This document shows, piece by piece, positions 17,027 to 25,788 of a stretch of DNA of 64,000 bases (the stretch's first letter is position 1; each line of letters begins with the position of its first letter). Origin of the DNA: Luteolibacter rhizosphaerae (lineage in GTDB: Bacteria > Verrucomicrobiota > Verrucomicrobiia > Verrucomicrobiales > Akkermansiaceae); contig NZ_JAPDDR010000009.1 of assembly GCF_025950095.1 (NCBI RefSeq), positions 1 to 64,000 on the forward strand, in the 5' to 3' direction. The notes beneath the pieces were generated by a model. The model made no database searches. It was not told the DNA's origin and saw only the letters and a program-made list of their open reading frames with translations. A program made the position numbers and the translations under genes.

Positions 17027-18001
17027 TCACTTCTTTTCGTCGAGGCGCTTGAGCACCTCGTCGAGCTTGCGGCGGATCTCATCGATCTCCGCCTTCTGGT
17101 CCTGCTGGGTCGCGTCGATGACGGCCTTCCTTTGTTCCTGACTCAGGACATCGGCGGCCTTGCGGGACTCGGCGATAGCACCGAGAAGTGCCGAACGCTG
17201 GGCCTCGGCGGCACCTTCGCTCGCGCGGACGGCCTCGACCGCCTTCGCCTTGGCGACTTCAAGCTCCGCCTCGGCCTGCTTCATCGCGGCCCCGGGGGGC
17301 AGATTGAACCTCCGGACGAAGGTGCGCAGCGGTGCATTGGTTTCCCCGGCGATGAGCACGTCCTTGTCCATGAAGATCCCTCCGCCCACGGTGTTCTCCG
17401 GGGCCTTGACCTCGCGGACTCCGAGGACCACATCGAGCTCCTTGAGCTCGCCCTTGCGAAGGAAGGAAAGCTTCACGCTATCCCCCTCCTTACGGTTCGC
17501 GACCAGCACCGAGAGCTGCCGGGGATGAATCAGGATCTGATCGTCGAGCTTGGTGAGCACATCGTTCTGCTCCAAGCCCGCCTTGGCGGCCGGGCCCTCG
17601 GGCACGATGCCTTCCACGATCAGGCCGGTATCCCGGGGGATCGGCAGATGGGCCGCCAACTCGCGCGGCGGTGGCGAAGCGGAGACGCCCAGGAAGGTCA
17701 CGGGGCCGCTGCGCTGCAGTTCATCGGTGAAGCCCTGCGTCTTCTGGAAAGTCCACTTCAGGGGTTCGGCCAACTCCCCCTCCCGGAGCGTGGCCACATC
17801 GGCGATCATGCCCAAGTTGGACATCGCATCATCGGAGCGGATCTCCATCACCGCGACTGCGGGATCCCCCGGGGCGGGAGGCGGGAGCGGAGCTGGTGGC
17901 ACTCCCGGAATCCCTTCCTGAGCCGACGCGTATCCCGGCAGGGATGCCAGAAGGCACAACATCATGTATCTCGTTTTCATCGTATCGTATCGGTTGATCA
18001 T
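17027..18001 (-). CDS. Exported PDZ-domain protein
   Basis: 324 residues from ATG 18001, or 317 from the ATG at 17980, which gives the cleaner signal peptide (MKTRYMMLCLLASLPGYASA). A proline-rich linker follows, then a PDZ domain at about 110-200 with the binding-loop and helix pattern TGLIVEGIVPEGPAAKAGLEQNDVL. The C-terminal 90 residues are a charged, alanine-rich coiled coil. There is no protease domain, so it is probably a periplasmic scaffold or sensor. It is the third gene of a minus-strand set with an ECF sigma factor and an anti-sigma-like protein. A PDZ protein in that position could link envelope stress to sigma release, as DegS does for RseA, but this is inference. Confidence 0.75.
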   Translation of the reverse strand: MINRYDTMKTRYMMLCLLASLPGYASAQEGIPGVPPAPLPPPAPGDPAVAVMEIRSDDAMSNLGMIADVATLREGELAEPLKWTFQKTQGFTDELQRSGPVTFLGVSASPPPRELAAHLPIPRDTGLIVEGIVPEGPAAKAGLEQNDVLTKLDDQILIHPRQLSVLVANRKEGDSVKLSFLRKGELKELDVVLGVREVKAPENTVGGGIFMDKDVLIAGETNAPLRTFVRRFNLPPGAAMKQAEAELEVAKAKAVEAVRASEGAAEAQRSALLGAIAESRKAADVLSQEQRKAVIDATQQDQKAEIDEIRRKLDEVLKRLDEKK

Positions 18002-18454
18002 TCAGTAGACCGGCATGGAAACCGGCAGGATTTCTTCCCGCACACGCCCCTCCGCCACGGGCTCGCCGCCATCGGAGGGGCGGTAAATGATCTCATCGAT
18101 CCAGCGGGTGCGGATCAGGCGAAGGGGCATCTCGTCCTCGCCTTGGATCACGCCCAGATCCGCCACCTCCATGAGGTGCTGGAGGCTGCCGACCGGCTCG
18201 AGAGGCGCAGGCTCCGGGGCCGGACCGGTCTCGTGAGTCAGCTCCGGGGCCGGACTGGCGACGGCCGGCTCCTGTGGCACGAGAGCGAAGGCCAAGGCGG
18301 CAGCGGCGGCGAAGGGCAGAGCGAGGTAGACGATATTCTTCCCCCGCGAGCGCTTTGGTCGGGCCGCCCGCAGGCGCGCCATGAGGGCCGGATCCGGAGC
18401 AGCGGGACTCAGGCGAGCCAGCAGGGCTTCGATTTCTTCATCCGAGGGATTCAT
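18002..18454 (-). CDS. Anti-sigma-like single-pass membrane protein
   Basis: A 150-residue protein whose ATG overlaps the stop of the sigma gene by 4 bp (ATGA). The short N terminus begins MNPSDEEIEALLARLSPAAP and is basic before one transmembrane helix at about 41-60 (IVYLALPFAAAAALAFALVP). A periplasmic tail of 90 residues follows. Position, coupling and topology are those of an anti-sigma factor, although the N terminus shows no clear zinc-binding HxxxCxxC motif. Its stop codon abuts the PDZ gene. The tail could be the sensing part of the system. No known family is recognised with certainty. Confidence 0.62.
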   Translation of the reverse strand: MNPSDEEIEALLARLSPAAPDPALMARLRAARPKRSRGKNIVYLALPFAAAAALAFALVPQEPAVASPAPELTHETGPAPEPAPLEPVGSLQHLMEVADLGVIQGEDEMPLRLIRTRWIDEIIYRPSDGGEPVAEGRVREEILPVSMPVY

Positions 18455-18939
18455 ATGAGCGTGAGGCTGAGAGTTTGGCGCAGGGCATCGAGCGCCAGGC
18501 GGTAGCGGGAGGCGGCCGTGCCCTGCGGGATATCCAGGGCTGCCGCGACTTCGGCGAAAGTGAGCCCGCCCCAGAATTTCAGGGTTAGGACCTGACGTTG
18601 TGGTTCGGGAAGACGCTTGATCTCCTTTTCGAGTTGGGCCGCCAGTTCCGCATCCGCGAGTGAACTGGCGAAGAACTCCTCCGGCTCGGTGGCGCGTTCG
18701 CGGACGAGCCGGCGGCTGGTGCGGCGGGCGAGATCGATGGCCCGGCGGTGGATGGTGGCGTAGACGAGCGCGATATCCGGGCGGCCACCAGCCCGTTTCC
18801 ACGACTCCACTAAGGCGTCCTGCAGGACATCCTCCGCATCCTGACCGCAGCGCGTCTGCTGGCGGGCGAAGAGGAGAAAGCGCCCCGCATGCTCGGCGAG
18901 CCATTCATTCCAGTCCTGTTCCGTGTCGCGGGTTGCCAT
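18451..18939 (-). CDS. ECF-type RNA polymerase sigma factor
   Basis: A 162-residue group 4 sigma factor. Region 2 includes DAEDVLQDALVESWKR and the -10-recognising segment that follows. Region 4 has LPEPQRQVLTLKFWGGLTF then EVAAALDIPQGTAASRYRLAL, a helix-turn-helix for the -35 element. It directs RNA polymerase to a small regulon and is normally held by an anti-sigma factor, here probably the coupled downstream gene. The start is the ATG at 18939. It is divergent from a glycosidase gene at 19037, and the 100-bp gap between them could hold the autoregulated promoter. Confidence 0.88.
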   Translation of the reverse strand: MATRDTEQDWNEWLAEHAGRFLLFARQQTRCGQDAEDVLQDALVESWKRAGGRPDIALVYATIHRRAIDLARRTSRRLVRERATEPEEFFASSLADAELAAQLEKEIKRLPEPQRQVLTLKFWGGLTFAEVAAALDIPQGTAASRYRLALDALRQTLSLTLI

Positions 18940-19036
18940 GGGGGAGACGGGGTCTCATTCCTGACAGCGCCACGTGGGTGATGTTTTATCACCGGAGCTT
19001 GAAGAAAGGCGCCGGGGATGCGCCGTATGGGTGGCG

Positions 19037-20326
19037 ATGCGCTGCGTCCCCATCCTTCTCGCCCTCACCACGAGCCCTCTGGCCGCCGAGCCTCGCCCAC
19101 TGATGCGGGACTTCATCGGCATCAACGGACACACCGTGCAGTTCAAGCCGGAGCTCTATCAACCGGTGGGACGGCTGGTGCGGGATTACCATCCGGTGGA
19201 ATGGGATCTGGGGAAGGAGACCGCGGTGCTGCCGGAGTTTCCCTTCGCGAAGAACCGGGTCGACTGGAGCGGAGTCTACGGCGGCTGGCAAAAGCAGGGC
19301 TGGGCGACGAATGCCTGCCTGATGTTCGAGTCGATCCAGCAAGGTGACTGGAAGGATCTTGAAGCGGATGCGCGGCGCTACGGAGAGGCGTTCGCGAAGG
19401 AGTTCGGGCCATCCGGCAGCCGCAAGCTGGTGGAGTCGATCGAGATCGGCAACGAGCCGGGCAAGTGGAGCGATGCCGACTACTCCCGCATGCTGAAGTC
19501 GATGGCCGAAGGAGTGCGTAAGGGCGACCCTAAGCTGAAGATCGCGACCTGCAATCTCACCGCCGGGAAGAGCGGTGACTATGAGAAGAGCGTGGCCTGC
19601 CTGGAGGGGCTTACCCCGCTGGTCGATGTGCTCACCATTCACAGTTATGCACAGCTCGAGAATTGGCCGACCTGGAAGCGGAGCTATCCGGAAGATCCGG
19701 CGCTACCAACCTACCTCAAGAGCATCGAAGACCTCTGCAAGTGGCGCGACCAGCATGCGAAGGGCAAGCCGGTGTGGATCACGGAATTCGGCTACGACAG
19801 CACGACCAAGCCGCAAGAGACTAGCGGTGACTTCGCGAAGTGGGTGGGCGTGACCGACGAGCAGCAGGCCCAATGGATCGTGCGATCACTGCTGGTCTTC
19901 TCTGCCATGCCGGTGGAGCGGGCCTACATCTACTTCTTCAACGATGACGACAAGGCGAGCCTGCATGCGAGCTCCGGGCTGACACGGAACTTCCAGCCGA
20001 AGCCTTCGTTTCACGCAGTGGGACACTTGCAAAAGACCTTAGGCGAATACCGCTTCAGCCGCATCGTGAAGAACGAAGCGGGGAAGATTCGCATTCACGA
20101 ATATGAACACGGCAGCACGAAGAAGAAGCTTTGGGCCGTGTGGAAGCCGACGGGAGATAATACCGCCGAAGAGGTGACCCTCGACCGGCTGCCGGGGAAA
20201 CTAACAGGAGCCACGAAGATCACGCTCAAGGAGACAGCCGAAAGTTTCGCGATGCCGGTGCAGCCGACGCCGAAATCGGCCAAGCTGGTGATCGGTGGTA
20301 GCCCGGTGTTCTTGAGCTTCGAGTGA
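19037..20326 (+). CDS. Secreted clan-A (GH39/GH5-like) glycoside hydrolase
   Basis: A 429-residue exported enzyme. The ATG at 19037 yields a compact signal peptide (CVPILLALTTSPLAA); the longer frame from 18974 adds a non-conserved lead. The TIM-barrel markers of clan A are visible. The acid/base is in IEIGNEPGKW (Glu near 140) and the nucleophile in PVWITEFGYDST (Glu near 250), each at the end of a beta strand. A C-terminal beta domain of about 100 residues follows the barrel. The substrate cannot be read; xylosidase or mannanase-like activities are possible. It stops on TGA immediately against the convergent hydrolase gene. Confidence 0.78.
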   Translation: MRCVPILLALTTSPLAAEPRPLMRDFIGINGHTVQFKPELYQPVGRLVRDYHPVEWDLGKETAVLPEFPFAKNRVDWSGVYGGWQKQGWATNACLMFESIQQGDWKDLEADARRYGEAFAKEFGPSGSRKLVESIEIGNEPGKWSDADYSRMLKSMAEGVRKGDPKLKIATCNLTAGKSGDYEKSVACLEGLTPLVDVLTIHSYAQLENWPTWKRSYPEDPALPTYLKSIEDLCKWRDQHAKGKPVWITEFGYDSTTKPQETSGDFAKWVGVTDEQQAQWIVRSLLVFSAMPVERAYIYFFNDDDKASLHASSGLTRNFQPKPSFHAVGHLQKTLGEYRFSRIVKNEAGKIRIHEYEHGSTKKKLWAVWKPTGDNTAEEVTLDRLPGKLTGATKITLKETAESFAMPVQPTPKSAKLVIGGSPVFLSFE

Positions 20327-21070
20327 TCAGGCCCGGAGCGACTCTCCGAGGAATCTTGTGAGGATTGCCATGCAGACCCGTGCCAAGGCGGGGTTGTAGC
20401 GCGGGCCTTCGTCGCGGAGGAAGGCGTGGGCGGCGTTGAATTCGTGCCACTCGAAGCTGAGGCCCGACTCTTCCAGTGTGCGGTGGATGAGCTCCCTGCC
20501 ATCCTTCGGGATGTGCGGGTCCAGTCGCCCCCAGACGAAGAGGAGGGAAGCATCCATTTCCGCGATGCGCTTGAGGGTATCGTCGGACTTGCCCGCGCCG
20601 AGCGTGGCGGAGTGGACATCGGTGGGATAGAAGGCCGCGACCGCGGAGATGCCTGCATGATATCCGGCACGCAGGGCGAGATGGCCGCCGAGGCAGACGC
20701 CGTAGCTGGCGATCTTGCCTGTGCAATCGGGGTGTGCCGAAAGCCATTTCACCAGCACGTCGACGTCCTCGTCGTAGGAGGCGAGTTCCTTGGTGTATTT
20801 CAGCTCGTTGCCGCGGTCGGAGCCGGCTTGGTCGTAGGCGAGGACCGTACCCAGCGGTTCGAATTCGTGATACACCTCCGGCACCGCGACCAGATAGCCT
20901 TCGCCGGCCAAGGCCGCCGCCATCCGCCGGATCGGCCCGGTGACTTGGAAGATCTCCGAATAGAAGATCACGGCGGGGACCTTGGCTTCCCCCGTGGGAG
21001 AAAAGGTGTGAACCCGCATCGTCCCGCGGGTGGTTTCCAGATCGGCGAAGGATTCCGTCAGGGTGGCCAT
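20327..21070 (-). CDS. Dienelactone hydrolase family protein
   Basis: A 247-residue alpha/beta hydrolase, cytoplasmic since no signal is seen. The catalytic triad of the family is in place, with Cys126 in GVCLGG, Asp184 in WGRLDPHIP and His215 in NAAHAFL. The use of cysteine instead of serine is the dienelactone hydrolase hallmark. Such proteins open lactones in chlorocatechol degradation, but most genomic members act on unknown esters. No catabolic genes are nearby, so the substrate is not assigned. It is alone on its strand here. Confidence 0.87.
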   Translation of the reverse strand: MATLTESFADLETTRGTMRVHTFSPTGEAKVPAVIFYSEIFQVTGPIRRMAAALAGEGYLVAVPEVYHEFEPLGTVLAYDQAGSDRGNELKYTKELASYDEDVDVLVKWLSAHPDCTGKIASYGVCLGGHLALRAGYHAGISAVAAFYPTDVHSATLGAGKSDDTLKRIAEMDASLLFVWGRLDPHIPKDGRELIHRTLEESGLSFEWHEFNAAHAFLRDEGPRYNPALARVCMAILTRFLGESLRA

Positions 21071-21325
21071 GCGCGGAGCTTAAGATTCCGGGCCCGGGTG
21101 GAGAGCAGAATCCGCCGGACAATTGCGTCATGACGGCACTCCTTGCAGGTTTATCGGAGCATCCCTGCGCCGTTGGGCCTGTTGGACTCAAGAAGCCTCC
21201 TCCTGAGCATTTCCATAGGGCCCGGGCCCAAACGAAAGTTGGACCCCGGACCGCTTTCGCGCTGTCATCGCGTCTGAAAACCGCGGCGAGATACTAAACC
21301 GCGAACCCAAGCCGACGTTGATAGC

Positions 21326-22693
21326 ATGCACCCGTCCTCGATTGTCCCCCTGCTGATAGGCGCCATCTCTCTGACGCTTTCTCCGGTCTTATCCGCCGCC
21401 GCGAACGTGGTGAAGGCGCAGGGCAGCGCCGAGCAAGGTTTCAAACTCGATCCGATCGCGCCACCCGCCATCAATGATGCGGCGGCCAAGGCGGTCTTCA
21501 CCTTGGTCGATGGCGCGAAGGACGAAGCCAGCGGCGAACTCTCCGTGCTGAACGACGGCAAGGTGCCGACCGGCGCAAGCCAGCCGGCCTCGAATTTCAT
21601 CTTCGATCTCGGCACCCCGGGCGGACGCATCGCCGCTGATCTGGGCGAACTGGTGCCGGTGAAGTCCGTAGTGACCTACTCTTGGCATGGGGGTATTTGC
21701 GGCCCGCAGGTTTACAAGCTCTATGCGGCCAACGGGCGCAGCAAGGATTTCGATCCCGCCCCGAAGCGCGGGGTCGATCCGACCAAGTTCGGCTGGGTGC
21801 TGCTCGCGAACGTGGACACCCGCCCGGAGAAGGGCGAGGTGGGAGGCCAGCACGCCGCGGAAATCAACAACAAGGGCTCGCGCTCTCTCGGCGATTACCG
21901 CTACCTGCTTTTCGATGTCGAGCGGCCCTCCGAAAGCGGCCCGAAGGCGAACACGTTCTTCAGCGAGATCGACGTGATCAGCGCACGTGGACCCGAGATC
22001 GAGCGTCTTAACCCCGAGGCGAAGATCGTCCGCGAATACAAGTCCAAGGATGGAAAGTATCGCTACATCATCATCTCCACCGAAGCTCCCGATCTGACGG
22101 AGTGGAGCGAGAAGGAACTCGTGCCGGTGATTCTGGAATGGTATCCGAAACTGGTCGAACTCCTGCCGAGCAAGGGCTATCGCGCCCCGGATGTGGTCAC
22201 CTTCGAGTACAAGCGCGGGATCGGTCCGCCAGCTTACGCTGCCGGTAACCGCATCACAATGAAGACAGAATTCTATCAGGACCAGCTCACCGGCGAGGCG
22301 AAGGGCTGCACGGTTCACGAGATGGGTCACGTGGTGCAGAACTACTGGCGCGCCAACCAAACCAACCGCAAGCCGAAGGAAACCCCTGGCTGGGTCACGG
22401 AAGGAATCTGCGATTACATCCGCTGGTTCCTTTTCGAGCCCAAGAGCCGGGGTGCCGGCCTAGGCAAGGACCGCGCGGACAGCGCGAAATACAGCGACAG
22501 CTACCGCGTCACCGGCAACTTTATCGACTGGGTCGTCACCGAGAAGGACGAGGGCCTGCTCCAGAAGCTCAACGCCGTCGCCCGCGAAGGCGACTACGAG
22601 GAGAAGCTCTGGAAGGAGTGGACCGGCAAGACGCTCGAAGAGCTCGGCGAGGAGTGGAAGACCGCCATCAAGAGAGGCAAGCGCGAGCAGTAA
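21326..22693 (+). CDS. Secreted basic secretory protein (BSP)-like zinc peptidase
   Basis: A 455-residue exported protein. A signal peptide of about 25 residues (ending LSAAA) leads into a region of about 190 residues with a discoidin-like pattern (FIFDLGTPGGRIAADLGEL, then YRYLLFDVERP). The C-terminal half matches the plant and bacterial BSP peptidase family. The zincin motif HEMGH at 331-335 is complete, with the downstream PGWVTEGICDYIRW segment supplying a further ligand region. It probably degrades extracellular protein. The gene ends 27 bp before a strong terminator shared with the next gene. No regulator is beside it. Confidence 0.82.
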   Translation: MHPSSIVPLLIGAISLTLSPVLSAAANVVKAQGSAEQGFKLDPIAPPAINDAAAKAVFTLVDGAKDEASGELSVLNDGKVPTGASQPASNFIFDLGTPGGRIAADLGELVPVKSVVTYSWHGGICGPQVYKLYAANGRSKDFDPAPKRGVDPTKFGWVLLANVDTRPEKGEVGGQHAAEINNKGSRSLGDYRYLLFDVERPSESGPKANTFFSEIDVISARGPEIERLNPEAKIVREYKSKDGKYRYIIISTEAPDLTEWSEKELVPVILEWYPKLVELLPSKGYRAPDVVTFEYKRGIGPPAYAAGNRITMKTEFYQDQLTGEAKGCTVHEMGHVVQNYWRANQTNRKPKETPGWVTEGICDYIRWFLFEPKSRGAGLGKDRADSAKYSDSYRVTGNFIDWVVTEKDEGLLQKLNAVAREGDYEEKLWKEWTGKTLEELGEEWKTAIKRGKREQ

Positions 22694-22719
22694 GCCGCTG
22701 CCCCTCAACCAAAAATCAC

Positions 22720-22752
22720 AAAGCCAAGCTGCCCTGTACAGCTTGGCTTTTT
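22720..22752. terminator. Bidirectional intrinsic terminator
   Basis: A perfect 12-bp stem (AAAGCCAAGCTG with its complement) around a 7-nt loop, with T5 on the plus strand and an A-rich left flank giving T's on the minus strand. It sits between the convergent BSP peptidase and nucleoid-associated protein genes and can end both transcripts. Confidence 0.85.
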
Positions 22753-22779
22753 CATTTCCAGAGCAAGAGAGCGGATCTC

Positions 22780-23889
22780 TTACATCTCGCCGTTGAAGTA
22801 GACCTTGATGAACTTCATCCCCTTGTCCTCGTCGAAGCCGCGTTCCAGCACTTCTTCCGGCTGATCGACGAAGCCCGGTTTCACGTGGATCTCCACGCCG
22901 GTGTCCAGCTTCAACACGGTGCTGATCTTCTTCTTCGCCTTGCTCACATCCTTCTTGGAGATCTCGAAGGAATCGTCGAAGCGCTGGCCCTGCTCTTCCT
23001 CCACCTTCTCCTTATGCTTGCGAAACTTTTCCACCGCTTCGGGCGTGCGTAGCACCTGCTCCTCAAACTCCTGCAGGCTGAACTGTTCCTTTTCCTCGAA
23101 GTAGGTGATGGCATCCTTGGCCGCGGAGGCGGTTTCCCACGGTGGGGTATCGTCTTCCGGAGCTTCCTGCTCTTCGGTCTTCTGCTCCTTCTTGAGCTGC
23201 TTCTTCGCCTTCTCCTCTTCCTTGGCGAAGGCCACGGCCATGTTCGTGAACTTGTTCGTGAGGAAGGGGCTGTCCGTCACCGCCACCACCCCCAGGAAGT
23301 CGCGCACCCAGAAGCGTGAATCGCTGCCGGAGCGATCGAAGGTCAACACGTGGTAACCCTTGTGCGGATGGAAGTTCAGGATCAGGCAGCCCTTGTCGAT
23401 CTTCTCCGGGTTGATCCCCTGCTCCGTGTGAAGATGCAGGTCGCCATCCTTGGTCGAGATACTGAGGAAAGGCACCACGCTCTCGGACTTCAGGATGCAG
23501 AGGCCGTTGACCAGCTCGCCGTTCACCTCGATGCCTTCCACGAAAGCGATGCAAAGATCCCCCGACTTGATGTTGGGATGGTTCGACTTTGAGTAGAGCC
23601 GCTTCGCGATATCGCAGCCTTTCTCCAACAGCCCCTCCGGGGACTCGAAGATCGCCTTCGAACAGGCGTTCATCTCGTGCTGGTCCAGCGAGGAGTGGTG
23701 GTGGAAGCGGTAGCCGGCCAGATTCTTGAAGGCCTTGAGAAAGAGAGCGGTGAGCGCGCTCTGATCCTCTTCCGCCACCTCGAACACCTGCTTCGAGGTC
23801 TGCAGGGGTTCATCGCGCTGCGGGTGGCCCACTTTGGCGAGGACGAGACGGGTGACGGCGGCGGACGTGAAGCGGATCTTGGCGGACAT
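22780..23889 (-). CDS. Nucleoid-associated protein, NdpA/YejK family
   Basis: A 369-residue cytoplasmic protein of the 37-kDa nucleoid-associated family. Markers include the N-terminal AAVTRLVLAKVGHPQRDEPL, the mid-segment GDLCIAFVEGIEVNGELVNG and a highly charged lysine/glutamate-rich stretch near residues 220-250. E. coli YejK binds the nucleoid and affects topoisomerase activity, while many other members are uncharacterised. Some related proteins occur in phage-defence or mobile contexts, but nothing mobile adjoins it here. It faces the shared terminator at its 3' end and is divergent from a small unknown gene. Confidence 0.82.
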   Translation of the reverse strand: MSAKIRFTSAAVTRLVLAKVGHPQRDEPLQTSKQVFEVAEEDQSALTALFLKAFKNLAGYRFHHHSSLDQHEMNACSKAIFESPEGLLEKGCDIAKRLYSKSNHPNIKSGDLCIAFVEGIEVNGELVNGLCILKSESVVPFLSISTKDGDLHLHTEQGINPEKIDKGCLILNFHPHKGYHVLTFDRSGSDSRFWVRDFLGVVAVTDSPFLTNKFTNMAVAFAKEEEKAKKQLKKEQKTEEQEAPEDDTPPWETASAAKDAITYFEEKEQFSLQEFEEQVLRTPEAVEKFRKHKEKVEEEQGQRFDDSFEISKKDVSKAKKKISTVLKLDTGVEIHVKPGFVDQPEEVLERGFDEDKGMKFIKVYFNGEM

Positions 23890-24001
23890 GCGGGGGCGGG
23901 GACGCTAGGGAGCCCGCGTTCCCCGTGCAAGACCGGTTGAAAGATTTGCAGCGGATGCTAGGATTGGGCCGACCAGCCGTTCCCCACACCCACCCCGGAA
24001 C

Positions 24002-24445
24002 ATGCCAAACCCAACTATCTGCCCTGTCCTGACGGACGAGGGCGAAAAGGTCCTTGCGAAGGTGCAACGCGTGAACCAGCGATGGATCGTCCACGGCAAG
24101 CTGCGCGACAATGCCAGCGCCTATCTGGACCATTTGGGAAACACGGACACGGACCGTCTAGAGCGCTCATGCGAACTGGCGCTGCATATGGTTCACTACC
24201 AAAAGGCGGAGATTCTTCGCGATCCCAAGCCGCTGTTCTATGCCGGCCTCTTCGCCGGTTCCAGCAAGAGCGAGATCGACCGGTTCCTCAAGGGCCACCC
24301 CATGACCCGCGCCATCAGCCTCTTGCAACTCGGCGACCGGAGTGGTCTTGCCGACCTGCAGGGCCCCGGGCGGAAGCTGGCCGAGAACCTGGCAGAAGAA
24401 GTCCGGATCGAACGATCCAAGTTCCTGGCTGCGGGCAGCCGATGA
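24002..24445 (+). CDS. Hypothetical protein, 147 residues
   Basis: Not recognised. The protein is soluble, mostly helical and mildly basic. The start ICPVLTDEGEKVLAKVQRVN and a central ERSCELALHMVHYQKAEILR suggest helices that pack together. There is no signal peptide or membrane segment. Codon use is like that of its neighbours and the ATG follows a purine-rich run, so it is likely a real gene. Its stop overlaps the ATG of a zinc-ribbon gene by 4 bp, so the two products are made together and may act together. Confidence 0.6.
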   Translation: MPNPTICPVLTDEGEKVLAKVQRVNQRWIVHGKLRDNASAYLDHLGNTDTDRLERSCELALHMVHYQKAEILRDPKPLFYAGLFAGSSKSEIDRFLKGHPMTRAISLLQLGDRSGLADLQGPGRKLAENLAEEVRIERSKFLAAGSR

Positions 24446-24687
24446 ACTGCCCGAACTGCCATAAGGTCCTCTACTCGCGGCAAAGGCCCTGCGAGCATTG
24501 CGGGGCGCCTTTGCCCGAAGAGCTTCGTTTGCCCGAGGATGAGATCGCGAAGCTCAAGCAAGAGCGGGAGGAATTCGACGCCCGTCTCGCGAAGATGCGG
24601 AAGGAGGCCGCACAGGATGAGGAAGAACGAAGGACCCGCTTGAGCAGCTTCATTCCTCCCCGATCCCTGCCGCCACCGGGTGCCTAG
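24442..24687 (+). CDS. Small zinc-ribbon protein, 81 residues
   Basis: It starts at an ATG overlapping the preceding stop by 4 bp. The N terminus [21 protein letters not shown] carries two CxxC pairs, a zinc ribbon. A charged helix of about 45 residues follows ([20 protein letters not shown]) and then a proline-rich tail. Such proteins usually bind nucleic acid or a protein partner; no specific role can be given. Its stop codon TAG shares the palindrome CTAG at 24684-24687 with the stop of the convergent methyltransferase gene. Confidence 0.65.
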   Translation: MNCPNCHKVLYSRQRPCEHCGAPLPEELRLPEDEIAKLKQEREEFDARLAKMRKEAAQDEEERRTRLSSFIPPRSLPPPGA

Positions 24688-25706
24688 GCTCCTTTGATCC
24701 CTACTACCATCGAGTCCGGACCCACCAGATGCTCCACACGGCACTCCGTAAACCCGGCTTCTTGCATCCATCCGATGCAGTCCGCCCCGGTGTAGTCGAA
24801 GCCGCCTTGGGTCTCGATCAGCATGTTCAAGCTCATCAGCAGGCCGAAGGCGTTCTGTGATCGATCATCGTCGATTATTGCATCGTAGATCACCACCGCG
24901 CCGCCTGCGGGCAAGGCACGATAGGCTTTCTCCAGCAGCATCTTCTTGGTCGGCAAATCCCAGTCATGGAGGATATGGCCCATCAGGATCACATCGGCCT
25001 GCGGTAACTCGTCCTCGAAGAAGTCCCCGCTGGTGAAACTTACCCGCCCTGCCAGCCCCAAGTCTGCCATGTAACTTTCGAAGATCGGCTTCACCGGGGG
25101 CAGGTCGAATCCCGTGCCCTTCAGATGAGGATTCGCCAGCGCGATCTGCGCCACCAGATCGCCCTGTGCCGTACCCACATCCGCGCAAGTCCGGTAGCGT
25201 TCCCACGGAATGCTCCGTGCCATCGCAAGATTCGCTCCGCGGCTACCGCCAGTCATCGCACCGAGAAATCCTTTCAAGCCTTCCTCGCTCGCATAGAGCG
25301 CCGCGAAGGGATCGCCTCCTTCGCGCACTTCATTTTGCGGCTCACCGCTCCGCAATGCCGGAATCAAGTGATCCCAGAAGCCGTATAGCCGCTTGCTCGC
25401 CATCTCCAGAATCCCCCCGATATATGAGGGCTTGGCCCGATCGAGGAAGAGGTCAGGCTCCGGAGCATTCCGGTAAATCCCATTCTCGCGCTGTAAGAAT
25501 CCCAGCGCCACCAGCACGTCGAAGAAGTCCTTCGCACCCCGCTCTTGGAACCCGAAGCGCCGCTTCAGCGTCTCGAGATCCGCGGGACTCTCTGCGAGCG
25601 CGGTAAAGACGCCGAGTTCGACGGCGGCGAGAAGGGCTTTCGAGGACCAGAAGCTGGTCCCAACCTCGAGGATACGGTCAGGGGTTAGATCCATACCAAC
25701 ATTCAT
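24684..25706 (-). CDS. SAM-dependent O-methyltransferase (acetylserotonin/hydroxyindole type)
   Basis: 340 residues from the ATG at 25706, or 336 from the ATG at 25694. Starts further upstream would run under the divergent gene and add a low-complexity lead. The N-terminal dimerisation winged helix ([41 protein letters not shown]) and the C-terminal Rossmann domain ([16 protein letters not shown] for SAM, then [23 protein letters not shown]) are those of plant-type O-methyltransferases and their bacterial relatives. HILHDW holds the usual catalytic histidine region. The acceptor is unknown. No biosynthetic cluster adjoins it, so a stand-alone metabolite tailoring role is inferred. Confidence 0.83.
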   Translation of the reverse strand: MNVGMDLTPDRILEVGTSFWSSKALLAAVELGVFTALAESPADLETLKRRFGFQERGAKDFFDVLVALGFLQRENGIYRNAPEPDLFLDRAKPSYIGGILEMASKRLYGFWDHLIPALRSGEPQNEVREGGDPFAALYASEEGLKGFLGAMTGGSRGANLAMARSIPWERYRTCADVGTAQGDLVAQIALANPHLKGTGFDLPPVKPIFESYMADLGLAGRVSFTSGDFFEDELPQADVILMGHILHDWDLPTKKMLLEKAYRALPAGGAVVIYDAIIDDDRSQNAFGLLMSLNMLIETQGGFDYTGADCIGWMQEAGFTECRVEHLVGPDSMVVGIKGA

Positions 25707-25788
25707 GCCCGCATCCGGCGCTTCCGGCAATGCACCGAAAGGTGACTTGGGGGTTGGCATCCGGGCGAGTCCCGGCAAAGAGTCGGGC

